From a virus: 23,006 nt of DNA. The notes under the pieces are model-generated. The model had not been told where the DNA came from. It ran no database searches and worked only from the letters and a program-made list of their open reading frames with translations. Positions 1-6,238 of the stretch are shown in pieces (position 1 is the stretch's first letter; the number at the start of each line of letters is the position of its first letter). The position numbers and the translations under genes were made by a program. The DNA is taken from positions 1 through 23,006 of the IMG/VR virus record IMGVR_UViG_3300028557_000199, one strand, 5' to 3'.

Positions 1-4
1 GCAT

Positions 5-42
5 AAAAAAAAAGCCCCCATCACCTTGTGGGTGACAGGGGC
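5..42 (-). terminator. Rho-independent terminator of the late operon
   Basis: Read on the minus strand, a 12-bp stem (GCCCCTGTCACC paired with GGTGATGGGGGC, containing two G-T wobbles) closes a 5-nt CACAA loop. It is followed at once by nine T residues. This is a textbook intrinsic terminator. It lies 27 nt past the last stop codon of the lysis cassette, so it most likely ends the long leftward late transcript. The plus-strand side has no comparable T run, so it should act in one direction only. Confidence 0.93.
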
Positions 43-68
43 CTTTGCCTCGCGCTTGCTACAAACTA

Positions 69-254
69 TTAGTTTGAACCACGTCCAAACTCTGGGGCTG
101 ATGTATCTAGCCACTTGAGTACTGGACCTAGGAAGCCAGCCAAGGCTGCAGTTCCAAGGACCTTAAGATCAGTCTCTCCTGCTAGGTATAGTGCGATTGC
201 TGCAGCAGCAGCTGCACGAAACCAAGTAAGACCGACTTGCTTTAATTGTTCCAT
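69..254 (-). CDS. Small holin (r1t-like)
   Basis: A 61-aa membrane protein, last gene before the terminator. I start it at the ATG of MEQLKQVG rather than further upstream. This ATG overlaps the endolysin stop codon in a TAATG junction and has GAAAGG about 7 nt upstream. Two hydrophobic stretches are visible, an Ala-rich one (about residues 10-25) and one around residues 31-46. The tail reads TSAPEFGRGS; a proline followed by FGRG at the end is, from memory, typical of r1t-type holins of phages with Gram-positive hosts. Holins form the inner-membrane lesion that releases or activates the endolysin. Its place directly after an M15-type endolysin supports this. No catalytic motif is present. 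An alternative is an antiholin partner of the 88-aa membrane protein upstream. Confidence 0.72.
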   Translation of the reverse strand: MEQLKQVGLTWFRAAAAAAIALYLAGETDLKVLGTAALAGFLGPVLKWLDTSAPEFGRGSN

Positions 255-778
255 TAGATTGCCTTTCGTTTTGTATTGTGAACCTTGCAGCAGGTGCATA
301 CTGGTACCAAATTGGTACCTTTTGCTACCTTCTTCTTTGGCTGAGGCTGTAATTTAGCCAGAGCCTGGTTCACAATCTTAGGTTGATTCATCCACCAAAA
401 CCAAGGGCTAGTGTCATTAGCCATATCAGCGTTAATAGAAATATGAAGATGCTTAGTATGAGGGTTACTGCCACTGTACTTGCGATTGCCAGAACTAGCC
501 AACTGGCGTGACCAAATCTTCTTATTGAAGATAAGGTAGGAAACGCGCTCATCCTCTTTAAGTTTTTCAAAAATAACGGCACAGTCAATACCTGCCTTTG
601 GGTCGTGGGTCAGGTCTACTGCTAGTCCAGTATTGTGATCTGAATTAGGACTTGCCTTGATGTGAGCAGCACTGGGCAATAGCCCATCCGATGCCTTGTT
701 CCGCTTCGGTACAAGCGCAGTTGCTTGTCGTAGTACAACTATCGCAGCAGGACTTGCGGCCTTCACCACAGGTTTCAT
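254..778 (-). CDS. Endolysin, peptidase M15/VanY-like
   Basis: A 174-aa predicted zinc peptidase that would cut peptidoglycan stem peptides at lysis. The metal-binding signature is visible: SDHNTGLAVDL gives His48 and Asp55, and HTKHLHI gives His110/His112 as third ligand. This is the SxHxxGxAxD plus HxH pattern of the M15 (D-Ala-D-Ala carboxypeptidase / L-Ala-D-Glu peptidase) group. There is no signal peptide and no recognisable cell-wall-binding domain, so export should depend on a holin; small holin-like genes flank it on both sides. The last 20 residues are Lys-rich with a C-x-C-C-x2-H cluster (Cys161, Cys163, Cys164, His167), an unusual possible metal-binding or membrane-interacting tail. 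The start codon overlaps the upstream stop (ATGA). The exact bond cleaved cannot be read from sequence. Confidence 0.82.
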   Translation of the reverse strand: MKPVVKAASPAAIVVLRQATALVPKRNKASDGLLPSAAHIKASPNSDHNTGLAVDLTHDPKAGIDCAVIFEKLKEDERVSYLIFNKKIWSRQLASSGNRKYSGSNPHTKHLHISINADMANDTSPWFWWMNQPKIVNQALAKLQPQPKKKVAKGTNLVPVCTCCKVHNTKRKAI

Positions 779-1041
779 TCATCTTCCTTTTCTTTCTTTT
801 TGTTTTTCATTCCGTTAGCAGACACAATGCCCGCCAAGGTGCCTGTCAAGAAAACTGTCAAAGTTGAAACAAGGTCAATAAAAGCTGCATCGTTGGGAGC
901 CTGCTTCATTGGTTGAGTCACAAATACCAAAGCCCACAATAAAGCAAAGACAGACATTGCAAAGACAATAGCAAGGATAATTCCAATAGTCACAATGAGT
1001 CTTGCGTGTAGCTCTTCAACAGTAAGTCTAGTCCTTTTCAT
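775..1041 (-). CDS. Two-TM membrane protein, holin candidate
   Basis: An 88-aa protein with two predicted membrane helices (about residues 15-41 and 53-75) and a very charged C-terminus (KNKKKEKEDE). This is the layout of a class II holin. It directly precedes the endolysin with an ATGA overlap, the classic holin-endolysin order. I place the start at the ATG preceded by GAGGTG about 4 nt upstream; the TTG one codon earlier is less likely. The gene begins inside the 3' end of the lipoprotein gene, so the two are translationally coupled. With a second holin-like gene after the endolysin, one of the two may be an antiholin. No family beyond a generic holin-like membrane protein is claimed. Confidence 0.62.
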   Translation of the reverse strand: MKRTRLTVEELHARLIVTIGIILAIVFAMSVFALLWALVFVTQPMKQAPNDAAFIDLVSTLTVFLTGTLAGIVSANGMKNKKKEKEDE

Positions 1042-1213
1042 CAAACACCTCTGGTAGTAAGTCAGCAGAGCAAGTTCCTGTCACTTCACATTGAGGCGGA
1101 TTACACTCAGGCTTCTCCCAATTTTCAAACTCTTGGCAGGGATAGCGAACCCATCCATCATAACTGCAACCTGTGAGGCTAAGGCCTATCAATAAGCAGA
1201 CGATAAATTTCAT
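1028..1213 (-). CDS. Small lipoprotein in the lysis cassette
   Basis: A 61-aa protein with a clear type II signal peptide: a short positive start, a hydrophobic stretch and the lipobox LTGC with the lipidated cysteine at residue 16. The mature part is about 46 residues, rich in Cys, Pro and acidic residues (for example EKPECNPPQCEVTGTC). From memory, similar small lipoproteins recur in uncultured marine and freshwater phages, without assigned function. The gene overlaps the membrane-protein gene upstream by 35 nt and the 88-aa holin candidate downstream by 14 nt, so it belongs to the lysis cassette. An outer-spanin-like role is possible if the host has an outer membrane. In a monoderm host it would be anchored outside the cell membrane. 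The start is the ATG; a TTG lies one codon upstream. Confidence 0.7.
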   Translation of the reverse strand: MKFIVCLLIGLSLTGCSYDGWVRYPCQEFENWEKPECNPPQCEVTGTCSADLLPEVFDEKD

Positions 1214-1376
1214 CAACGCGACTTTCTAATCTATTGACCTGATCCTTTACAGAAGTTCCACCATTTGGCTTGAGTTCGTTTAGGTAATGCTTAACTAACC
1301 AGCGTACAACGCCAGCAAAGCCAGTGATTATGGTTAGTGTTGCTACTGCAAGGGTTGCCCATTCTGTAGGTGTCAT
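1179..1376 (-). CDS. Single-TM protein with coiled coil, lysis region
   Basis: A 65-aa protein with one membrane helix (about residues 7-26), a basic segment (RWLVKHY), then NELKPNGGTSVKDQ and a short heptad-like helix (VNRLESRVDEIYRLL). The LKPNGG-x-S-x-KD-x3-RLE pattern is one I associate with small membrane proteins in the lysis regions of actinobacterial phages; this is from memory. The positive residues straight after the helix favour a cytoplasmic C-terminus. It starts one base past the stop of the large tail protein with GGAG about 8 nt upstream. The gene end overlaps the lipoprotein gene by 35 nt. It could be a holin accessory or an inner-membrane spanin-like partner; the predicted topology argues against the latter. 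Confidence 0.62.
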   Translation of the reverse strand: MTPTEWATLAVATLTIITGFAGVVRWLVKHYLNELKPNGGTSVKDQVNRLESRVDEIYRLLIDRP

Positions 1377-3317
1377 TTATACGCTCCGTATAGTTACTAG
1401 CAAAGTGCCCCCGAAACCTGAGAAGCGCTTATCTGTTGGTGTGCGGTTGATAAAGTCCATCTCTTCTATAAGCCCGATAAAGGACTCACCTGTTCTGAAA
1501 TCCTGAACGACAAGAGTATCGCCAAGGTTTTCTACTGCTTCAAGTTGTTGCATACGATCCCAAGCAGAACCCTCATAGCCCACCTCTACGCCAAACTTAT
1601 CGCTCTCGTGGTCATAGCAGAAGACTGGGTATTGAATCAGTCTCTGACGAGGGATTGCTGGTAGAGATTTAATCTGATAACCATTAAATATTGGACCAAG
1701 TAAATTGCTAGTAGTAGACCTAGTAAAGGTAAACTTAAATCCTAAATACTCCTGAGCTGAAGCAGGATAAGGGATACCACCTTCTGTTACGGTTTCACCT
1801 TGAGAATAGGTTCCGATATTGTATGTGGTTCCAGCAGAGTCAATAGACTGCAGACTCAAGCCACCATTGGTAGAGATAAATCTAGGAAAGAGCAACTTAA
1901 ATATCTTAGGCTCTAAGGTGTTATAGCGGATATAACCAGTCTGTAAGTAACCAGAGGCAACCTTGACTCCGTATGATTCAATCCATATTCCATCACCTGG
2001 AACAGCAAATACAACTCTATCGGTAGCACCAAGGAAGTCTGTAGATGATGGGTTAACAGTCTCACCGCTTGCACAAACATCCCAAGCATAAGCAAAGACA
2101 AGGCTATTAGGAACTACTGGCTGTGATAAATCAATACGGATTAGACCTGACTCAGTACCTTGCAAGGTTGTTACATAAGCAAATCTATCCTTGAAAGTTA
2201 CACTCTTGCACTCTGTATCTACCAGCAATGGTCCATAGCTGATGTCACCATCAGTAGATACCACTGCAACTCTTACGCCTTTATTAGTGCAAAGAACTCC
2301 AAAGGTACCAAGGTATACATCAAAGGAGTTTAGTATCTCACCCTCTGGTAAATCAACTACAACAGTAGGAACGTTTAATTCTGGAAAACCTAGCGCATTG
2401 GCATTAGCAGTATCTAATGTAATTTTGTATAGAGATGACTGAGATCCAGCATAGCCACCAACATAAAAAGCAGCAGGTCCTTCAGATATGGTTGTCCATA
2501 TCCAAGATGGATTTGGGTGTTCATAAAGCGCAGTAGGTAAATTGTGACCACCTGCAGTAGTTGCAATATTGGAATTTAATTCATATAACTCTCTACCCAC
2601 GCCAGCAAGTAAACGTTGCTTTGCATAGCGCAGTGCTACTGTGGTAACTGGACCATCAAGGTCATAGATATGACCATCAGATGTAGAACCAAAAATATTA
2701 CCTCTATGAAGTTTGTCATTATCTGCTGCAAAGTATCTACTGCCATCAGAGGTTAAAGCCATAAAATCAAGGGTATGTGGAGCTGCTGTTAAAACATAGT
2801 CAGTAACAGTAGGTGTATCACTGCTCATAGTAAGTTTCTTAAGGTCAGGTCCTTCAGTAAAGACAACTGCATCTACGTTATTAGCAGTATCTCTAGCACC
2901 GACTAGGTATAGGTTAGTTGCTGTTGCAGGTTCAGCCCTGACTGTGCTGTTTAACAGGGTAGCCTGTCCCTTAGTCCAGACATCTACACCTTTAGACTCA
3001 GTAAACTGGAAGCGTAGCGACTCATCTTGTAGCGGTTCAAAGTATTTAATACCAGCACCAAGGTGGAATGATGACTGTGATCGTAGCCACCAACCTGTAA
3101 GAGTCTGCTCGCCAGGCTCTCTGGTCTGGTCAATCTGTTGCTTACGATACTGAGCTGTAACTCTACGATAAGGCGTATCATCACTAGCAGCCAAGAAGAA
3201 TGGCAGACCAGCAAAGGCTACATCGTATGCCTCACTGGTTGATGAGTAACTGGTGGCCCCAGCAGGATTGGAAAGTACATAGGGAATGCCCTCTGTAATA
3301 TCATCGCCGTAGGCCAT
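1377..3317 (-). CDS. Large beta-rich tail protein (nozzle/propeller-like)
   Basis: A 646-aa protein with no signal peptide and no catalytic motif. It is almost all short beta-like segments with repeated patterns such as LTSDGSRYFAADNDKLHRG, AVVSTDGDISYGP and ATDRVVFAVPGDGIWI, which look like beta-propeller blades. The C-terminal about 150 residues form a separate region (RLIQYPVFCYDHESDKFG onward) resembling the ends of phage tail proteins that hold fibres or close the tail. The size and repeated blades are comparable to the nozzle (tail tubular B-like) proteins of short-tailed phages, but I recognise no diagnostic motif. It follows the recombinase after 16 nt with AAGGA 7 nt before the ATG, and it directly precedes the lysis cassette. 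Tail assignment is fairly safe; the nozzle role is inference. Confidence 0.66.
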   Translation of the reverse strand: MAYGDDITEGIPYVLSNPAGATSYSSTSEAYDVAFAGLPFFLAASDDTPYRRVTAQYRKQQIDQTREPGEQTLTGWWLRSQSSFHLGAGIKYFEPLQDESLRFQFTESKGVDVWTKGQATLLNSTVRAEPATATNLYLVGARDTANNVDAVVFTEGPDLKKLTMSSDTPTVTDYVLTAAPHTLDFMALTSDGSRYFAADNDKLHRGNIFGSTSDGHIYDLDGPVTTVALRYAKQRLLAGVGRELYELNSNIATTAGGHNLPTALYEHPNPSWIWTTISEGPAAFYVGGYAGSQSSLYKITLDTANANALGFPELNVPTVVVDLPEGEILNSFDVYLGTFGVLCTNKGVRVAVVSTDGDISYGPLLVDTECKSVTFKDRFAYVTTLQGTESGLIRIDLSQPVVPNSLVFAYAWDVCASGETVNPSSTDFLGATDRVVFAVPGDGIWIESYGVKVASGYLQTGYIRYNTLEPKIFKLLFPRFISTNGGLSLQSIDSAGTTYNIGTYSQGETVTEGGIPYPASAQEYLGFKFTFTRSTTSNLLGPIFNGYQIKSLPAIPRQRLIQYPVFCYDHESDKFGVEVGYEGSAWDRMQQLEAVENLGDTLVVQDFRTGESFIGLIEEMDFINRTPTDKRFSGFGGTLLVTIRSV

Positions 3318-3333
3318 CAGTTATTCCTTTCAA

Positions 3334-4125
3334 TCAACCAAGTAAATTCACCAGCGATCTAGCTCTTCCAGATGCCAGCTGTGTATAAACCTGAGTAGTA
3401 GCCACAGATGAGTGGCGCATTAAATCTCTTACTGCTAGTAAATCTCCGCCTGATTTCTCAAGCATATTGGTAGCAAAGTAATGCCTACAGGCGTGGAAAG
3501 TCTTCTTAGGTATACCCAAGCGCTTCATCTCAAGTGAGCACATCTTGGTCAGAGCGTTAGGCGTTACTGACCATATCTTGCCACTGGTTTCGTGCTTCAA
3601 AATTGTCTGAGCTACTATGGCAGCAACTGGCACAGATATGTCTGTACCGCCCTTACCTGCCACTCTGAGGATGTATCCATCGTCAGCCTGCTCTAGGTCT
3701 ACCCCACGAAGGTTTGCCACCTCCATAGCCCTTAGACCCGCTTTACAGCCTATTATGAACCAGTCCCTCATAGGCAAGTCAGCCTTAGTCATAACCAGTT
3801 CAGCCTCGCCTGGGGTCAAAGGATGTGGTAATCCTCTTGCCTTGCGTACAGCAGGTAGGTCTAGGTCAGCTTCATTTTCTATCAGGCCCATCTTTCGCAG
3901 AGCCTTAAAGATACTTCTAATGCGAGCTGCGTAAGTTCCCTTAGTTGATGTGGCCTTGACTCCCATAATGAGTCGTTGCAGATCCTCAACGGTAGCTACT
4001 TCTGGGTGAACACCAAGGCGTAGCAGTAGGTTGAAGTCATTTCTAAACAGGGCCTCAGCATATCCCTGTGATTCATAGCGTGCTTGTAGCTTTTCTTTCA
4101 TTGTTTCTAGCGGTATTTTCTTCAT
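3334..4125 (-). CDS. Tyrosine site-specific recombinase
   Basis: A 263-aa recombinase with all catalytic residues of the family: Arg132 (GLRAMEVANLR), Lys158 (GKGGTDISVP), His211-x-x-Arg214 (FHACRHYFATNM), His238 (LMRHSSVATTQ) and the nucleophile Tyr247 (VYTQL). Residues about 8-80 look like a short core-binding (SAM-like) domain; no arm-binding domain is apparent. I use the ATG (KKIPLE); a GTG lies three codons upstream with no clear ribosome site. The location is odd: it sits between a plus-strand fibre-tip cassette and the large tail protein, not in an early lysogeny module. No repressor or excisionase is visible nearby. It could be a prophage integrase, but adjacency to convergent fibre units suggests a fibre-switching invertase working like FimB/FimE. 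Confidence 0.9.
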   Translation of the reverse strand: MKKIPLETMKEKLQARYESQGYAEALFRNDFNLLLRLGVHPEVATVEDLQRLIMGVKATSTKGTYAARIRSIFKALRKMGLIENEADLDLPAVRKARGLPHPLTPGEAELVMTKADLPMRDWFIIGCKAGLRAMEVANLRGVDLEQADDGYILRVAGKGGTDISVPVAAIVAQTILKHETSGKIWSVTPNALTKMCSLEMKRLGIPKKTFHACRHYFATNMLEKSGGDLLAVRDLMRHSSVATTQVYTQLASGRARSLVNLLG

Positions 4126-4132
4126 AGGAACC

Positions 4133-4162
4133 ACTTTAACATAGGGATTATTCTGGTGTCAA
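4133..4162 (-). promoter_or_regulatory. Candidate promoter for the recombinase gene
   Basis: On the minus strand a perfect TTGACA (4162-4157) is followed after 18 nt by TAAAGT (4138-4133, four of six matches to TATAAT). Transcription would start only a few bases before the recombinase ATG. The -35 box abuts the 23-bp repeat at 4164-4186, so rearrangement at that repeat would change what lies upstream of the promoter. The weak -10 and the very short leader keep this tentative. Confidence 0.3.
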
Positions 4163-4764
4163 CCACAATCCTTAGAGATTGTTCCAAGAACATTCCCCAT
4201 TTTGTAGCGGATAGTTCGGTTTCTCCAACAGGGTTGAAGTGGGCTGCGCCTGGAGGTGCAAGCGCATTAACCTTTATTGCTTCAGCGACTCCAAGCGGAG
4301 CAGCAAGCCAATCTTTTAATAATTGTTTTTCAGCGACTTATCAGAATTATTTATTTGTTTGCAATCTAAGTGTTTCTAACGCGGAAGAGCAATTAAATTA
4401 TAGGATGCGAGCAAGTGGAACAGATGCAACTGGTTCTGATTACGATTACCAATCACTCGGCGCTAGAGCAAGCACTACAATTTCAGGTTTTGGTTCAAAT
4501 AATCAAACTGCTGGCAGAGTTGGTAATTTTGGTGGAAGTAGCACTATCCAAAGTCAATTTGTATTTTATGTTAATCGCCCTTTTGAGGCAGAAGCAACTA
4601 CATTAGTGTCGCAAATGTCTTGGTATAACGGCACAGACGACATAAGATGGACGGCTTATGCGGCAGTTCATACCCCGACAACTTCTTATGATGGAATAAG
4701 TCTTATTTCAAGTGCTGGAACAATGACGGGCACAATTCGCATCTACGGCTACGCCAACAGTTAG
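4156..4764 (+). CDS. Orphan tail-fibre tip module (no proper N-terminus)
   Basis: A 202-codon open frame on the opposite strand from all neighbours. It encodes a C-terminal fibre domain. The junction FVADSSVSPTGLKWAAP is the usual transition from fibre base to tip in many aquatic phage fibres, and the end GTIRIYGYANS is a common tip terminus (both from memory). What should precede it, the conserved fibre base as in GDLIVGTANDTPGILSVGTNG of the fibre at 6238-6741, is missing. The only upstream start is a GTG at 4156 (AGGGA 8 nt before it), followed by about 15 residues unlike any fibre base. The frame is open from 4111 but holds no ATG before the tip. I read it as a silent or donor cassette that becomes a full fibre after recombination in the GTAGCGGATAGT stretch. 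Independent expression from the GTG cannot be excluded. Confidence 0.72.
   Translation: MSTTILRDCSKNIPHFVADSSVSPTGLKWAAPGGASALTFIASATPSGAASQSFNNCFSATYQNYLFVCNLSVSNAEEQLNYRMRASGTDATGSDYDYQSLGARASTTISGFGSNNQTAGRVGNFGGSSTIQSQFVFYVNRPFEAEATTLVSQMSWYNGTDDIRWTAYAAVHTPTTSYDGISLISSAGTMTGTIRIYGYANS
4164..4186 (+). repeat. Recombination-site-like repeat, copy A
   Basis: C-ACAATC-CTTAGA-GATTGT-TCCA: two perfect 6-bp inverted arms around a 6-bp spacer. It matches copy B (4995-5017) at 20 of 23 positions, all three differences being in the spacer. The two copies are directly oriented, 831 bp apart, and exactly enclose the plus-strand fibre cassette. Arms with a 6-8 bp spacer are the layout of tyrosine-recombinase crossover sites, and the recombinase gene starts 39 bp away. 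It could also be the phage attachment core. Confidence 0.55.
4202..4215 (+). repeat. 14-bp inverted repeat, left copy
   Basis: TTGTAGCGGATAGT within the orphan fibre tip, encoding the V-A-D-S junction. The same 14 bases occur on the minus strand at 6595-6608 inside the expressed fibre gene, in the same codon phase. The flanking bases differ at once on both sides. As an inverted pair it would allow inversion of the 2.4 kb between the two copies. Confidence 0.75.
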
Positions 4765-4772
4765 GAATTAAA

Positions 4773-4994
4773 ATGAAGATATCTGAAACTTTTGCAGAAA
4801 CAAACGAAACAATAGTTAGAGATATGACCGAAGAAGAACTTGCTCAACGGCAAAAAGATATAGAGGAACAAGCGCAACTAAAAGCAAAGCAAGAAAAGGC
4901 TGAAGCAGAGGCAGCAGCCAAGAGGGCAGCAGCCGAAGCAAAACTAGCAGCACTTGGGCTTACCTCAGATGACCTTAAGGCTTTAGGTCTGTAG
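4773..4994 (+). CDS. Small fibre-accessory protein of the plus-strand unit
   Basis: A 73-aa, highly charged, probably helical protein: an N-terminal KISETFAETNETIVRDMTEEE segment, then a Lys/Glu/Ala-rich helix (about residues 24-62) and a C-terminal TSDDLKALGL. Small proteins with the TNETIxRDMTxEE start commonly follow tail-fibre genes in aquatic phages (from memory), so a fibre assembly or chaperone role is plausible. It starts 8 nt after the orphan tip frame with AGGA 6 nt before the ATG, so the two are coupled. Its stop lies 6 bp from the convergent stop of the minus-strand accessory gene, with repeat copy B at the junction. If the tip is silent, this gene is probably silent too in this orientation. 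Confidence 0.68.
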   Translation: MKISETFAETNETIVRDMTEEELAQRQKDIEEQAQLKAKQEKAEAEAAAKRAAAEAKLAALGLTSDDLKALGL

Positions 4995-5017
4995 CACAAT
5001 CTATAAAGATTGTTCCA
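4995..5017 (+). repeat. Recombination-site-like repeat, copy B
   Basis: C-ACAATC-TATAAA-GATTGT-TCCA, the partner of copy A at 4164-4186. It begins one base after the stop of the plus-strand accessory gene and includes the stop codon of the convergent minus-strand gene, whose last residues (LEQSL) are encoded by the site. A bidirectional terminator was considered: the 6-bp AT-rich stem without a T run is too weak, and the second copy inside the start of a coding frame does not fit that role. Confidence 0.55.
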
Positions 5018-5342
5018 GCCAACTTAGGCTATCTTCATCCCAATACCATTCGCCCTCTGTGGGCATTGGCGTTGGCGGTTGCCAATCAAAGTTTTGGTCT
5101 AGCGACCAAGATGGATAAGGTTGTGGGGCTATAAATACATCATTGACGGCATCATAAGTGTAGCCAATGCCTGCATATTGCTTGCGTATGTTGTTATTGT
5201 ATGAAGTTCGCCTGCAGACTTGGCCTCTAAAATTGCCATACCAAGTTTCTGTGTCTAAACCTTCTATAAGTTCAGTTTCATCAATGCCTGTAATGACTTC
5301 AGTTACTATGTTGTTTTCATCTAAAAAAGCGTAGTGTGCCAT
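5001..5342 (-). CDS. Fibre-associated protein (tail-fibre assembly-like)
   Basis: A 113-aa soluble protein starting MAHYAFLDENNIVTEVITG, with a central YNNNIRKQYAGIGYTYD segment and a C-terminal part rich in Trp and Pro (QPYPSWSLDQNFDWQPP). I know this pattern from many cyanophage and other aquatic phage fibre loci, where it follows the fibre gene; the usual guess is a fibre accessory or chaperone. The start chosen is the ATG overlapping the stop of the glycine-rich adhesin (TAATG); three extra codons upstream are unlikely. The C-terminus runs into repeat copy B. It occupies the position of the U gene in a Mu-type fibre segment, facing the 73-aa gene on the other strand. Confidence 0.72.
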   Translation of the reverse strand: MAHYAFLDENNIVTEVITGIDETELIEGLDTETWYGNFRGQVCRRTSYNNNIRKQYAGIGYTYDAVNDVFIAPQPYPSWSLDQNFDWQPPTPMPTEGEWYWDEDSLSWLEQSL

Positions 5343-6238
5343 TATGCCCAACTCACATTCCCTGTGCCAGCAGTAATTGTTGCAATAGTATTTGCACCGC
5401 TTGTGCTTGTTGATCCTGTCAAACCTGCACCAATAGTTATAGTTCCAGCAGCAGTTGGAAAACTTAGAATAACAATTCCAGAACCGCCGTTGCCACCAGA
5501 AGTGCCGCCAGTGTCACTTTCGTTATATGAACCACCGCCGCCTCCACCGCCCCTATTTGCTGTGCCAGCAGCGCCTGGGGTGTTGCCAGAGACAATTCCA
5601 CCATCACCACCGCCACCTGCTCCACCTGTTCCTCTAGTAACTGTATAACCGCCACCGCCACCGCCACCGCCATATGAAATTGAAGAGCCCGAAATATTTG
5701 TGCTAATACCAGCGCCGCCATTACCGCTTGTTACTGTTGTGGCAGTTGCGCCAACAGCATTTGCACCACCACCGCCACCTGAACCAAATGGAGGCCCAGA
5801 GGCAAAATTATTGGCGCCACCTGCGTAACCTTCGTTCGCTGTTCCCGCGCCGCCTGTCCAACTATCACTTGATGCTCTTGCCCCACCCCCTGAACCACCT
5901 GATACACCATTTCCATTTTGAGAATTACCGCCACCACTTGTTGAAACTGTGCTAAAAACAGAGCCTGCACCTGCGGTTGCGGTGCTTATACCACCTGTTC
6001 CACCTGCGCCAACTGTAACTGTATAATTAGTAGATAAACTTAAAGATAAAGCGCTTGGTAAAGACCCACCACCGCCTGTTGCTTGAACTGTGCAACGCAC
6101 ACCACCTGCACCACCACCGCCGCCACTACCCCCACCTGATGAAGTTGCACCGCCACCACCAGCAACAACAAGGTAATTGACAGTAAGTGGCACAATGCGC
6201 GGATAATTTTGTGAAGCAATAATCCCGATTAAACTCAT
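5342..6238 (-). CDS. Glycine-rich tail-fibre adhesin
   Basis: A 298-aa protein: an N-terminal 20-residue head (MSLIGIIASQNYPRIVP), then VNYLVVAGGGGATSSGGG and about 230 residues of glycine-rich sequence with several G6-G8 runs. It closes with GGSGIVILSF and a last 40-residue Thr/Gly segment ending GTGNVSWA. The VxYLVVAGGG start and GGSGIVI end mark the phage glycine-rich domain family. In T2/S16-type Gp38 adhesins, glycine-rich motifs form polyglycine-II lattices that bind host receptors; a similar receptor-binding role is inferred here. The ATG overlaps the fibre stop (TAATG), so it is translationally coupled to the fibre and to the 113-aa gene downstream. An in-frame upstream extension has no support. 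Confidence 0.8.
   Translation of the reverse strand: MSLIGIIASQNYPRIVPLTVNYLVVAGGGGATSSGGGSGGGGGAGGVRCTVQATGGGGSLPSALSLSLSTNYTVTVGAGGTGGISTATAGAGSVFSTVSTSGGGNSQNGNGVSGGSGGGARASSDSWTGGAGTANEGYAGGANNFASGPPFGSGGGGGANAVGATATTVTSGNGGAGISTNISGSSISYGGGGGGGGYTVTRGTGGAGGGGDGGIVSGNTPGAAGTANRGGGGGGGSYNESDTGGTSGGNGGSGIVILSFPTAAGTITIGAGLTGSTSTSGANTIATITAGTGNVSWA

Noticed and set aside
4995-5017. Bidirectional terminator between the convergent accessory genes
   Set aside because: The stem is only 6 bp and AT-rich without T runs, and a near-identical copy lies at the start of a coding frame.
5334-5955. Plus-strand open frames opposite the glycine-rich gene
   Set aside because: Pro/Val- and His/Leu-rich products are the antisense image of glycine codons; no ribosome site.
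5342-6238. Diversity-generating retroelement variable region in the glycine-rich adhesin
   Set aside because: No reverse transcriptase, template repeat or adenine-biased duplicate is visible in the window.
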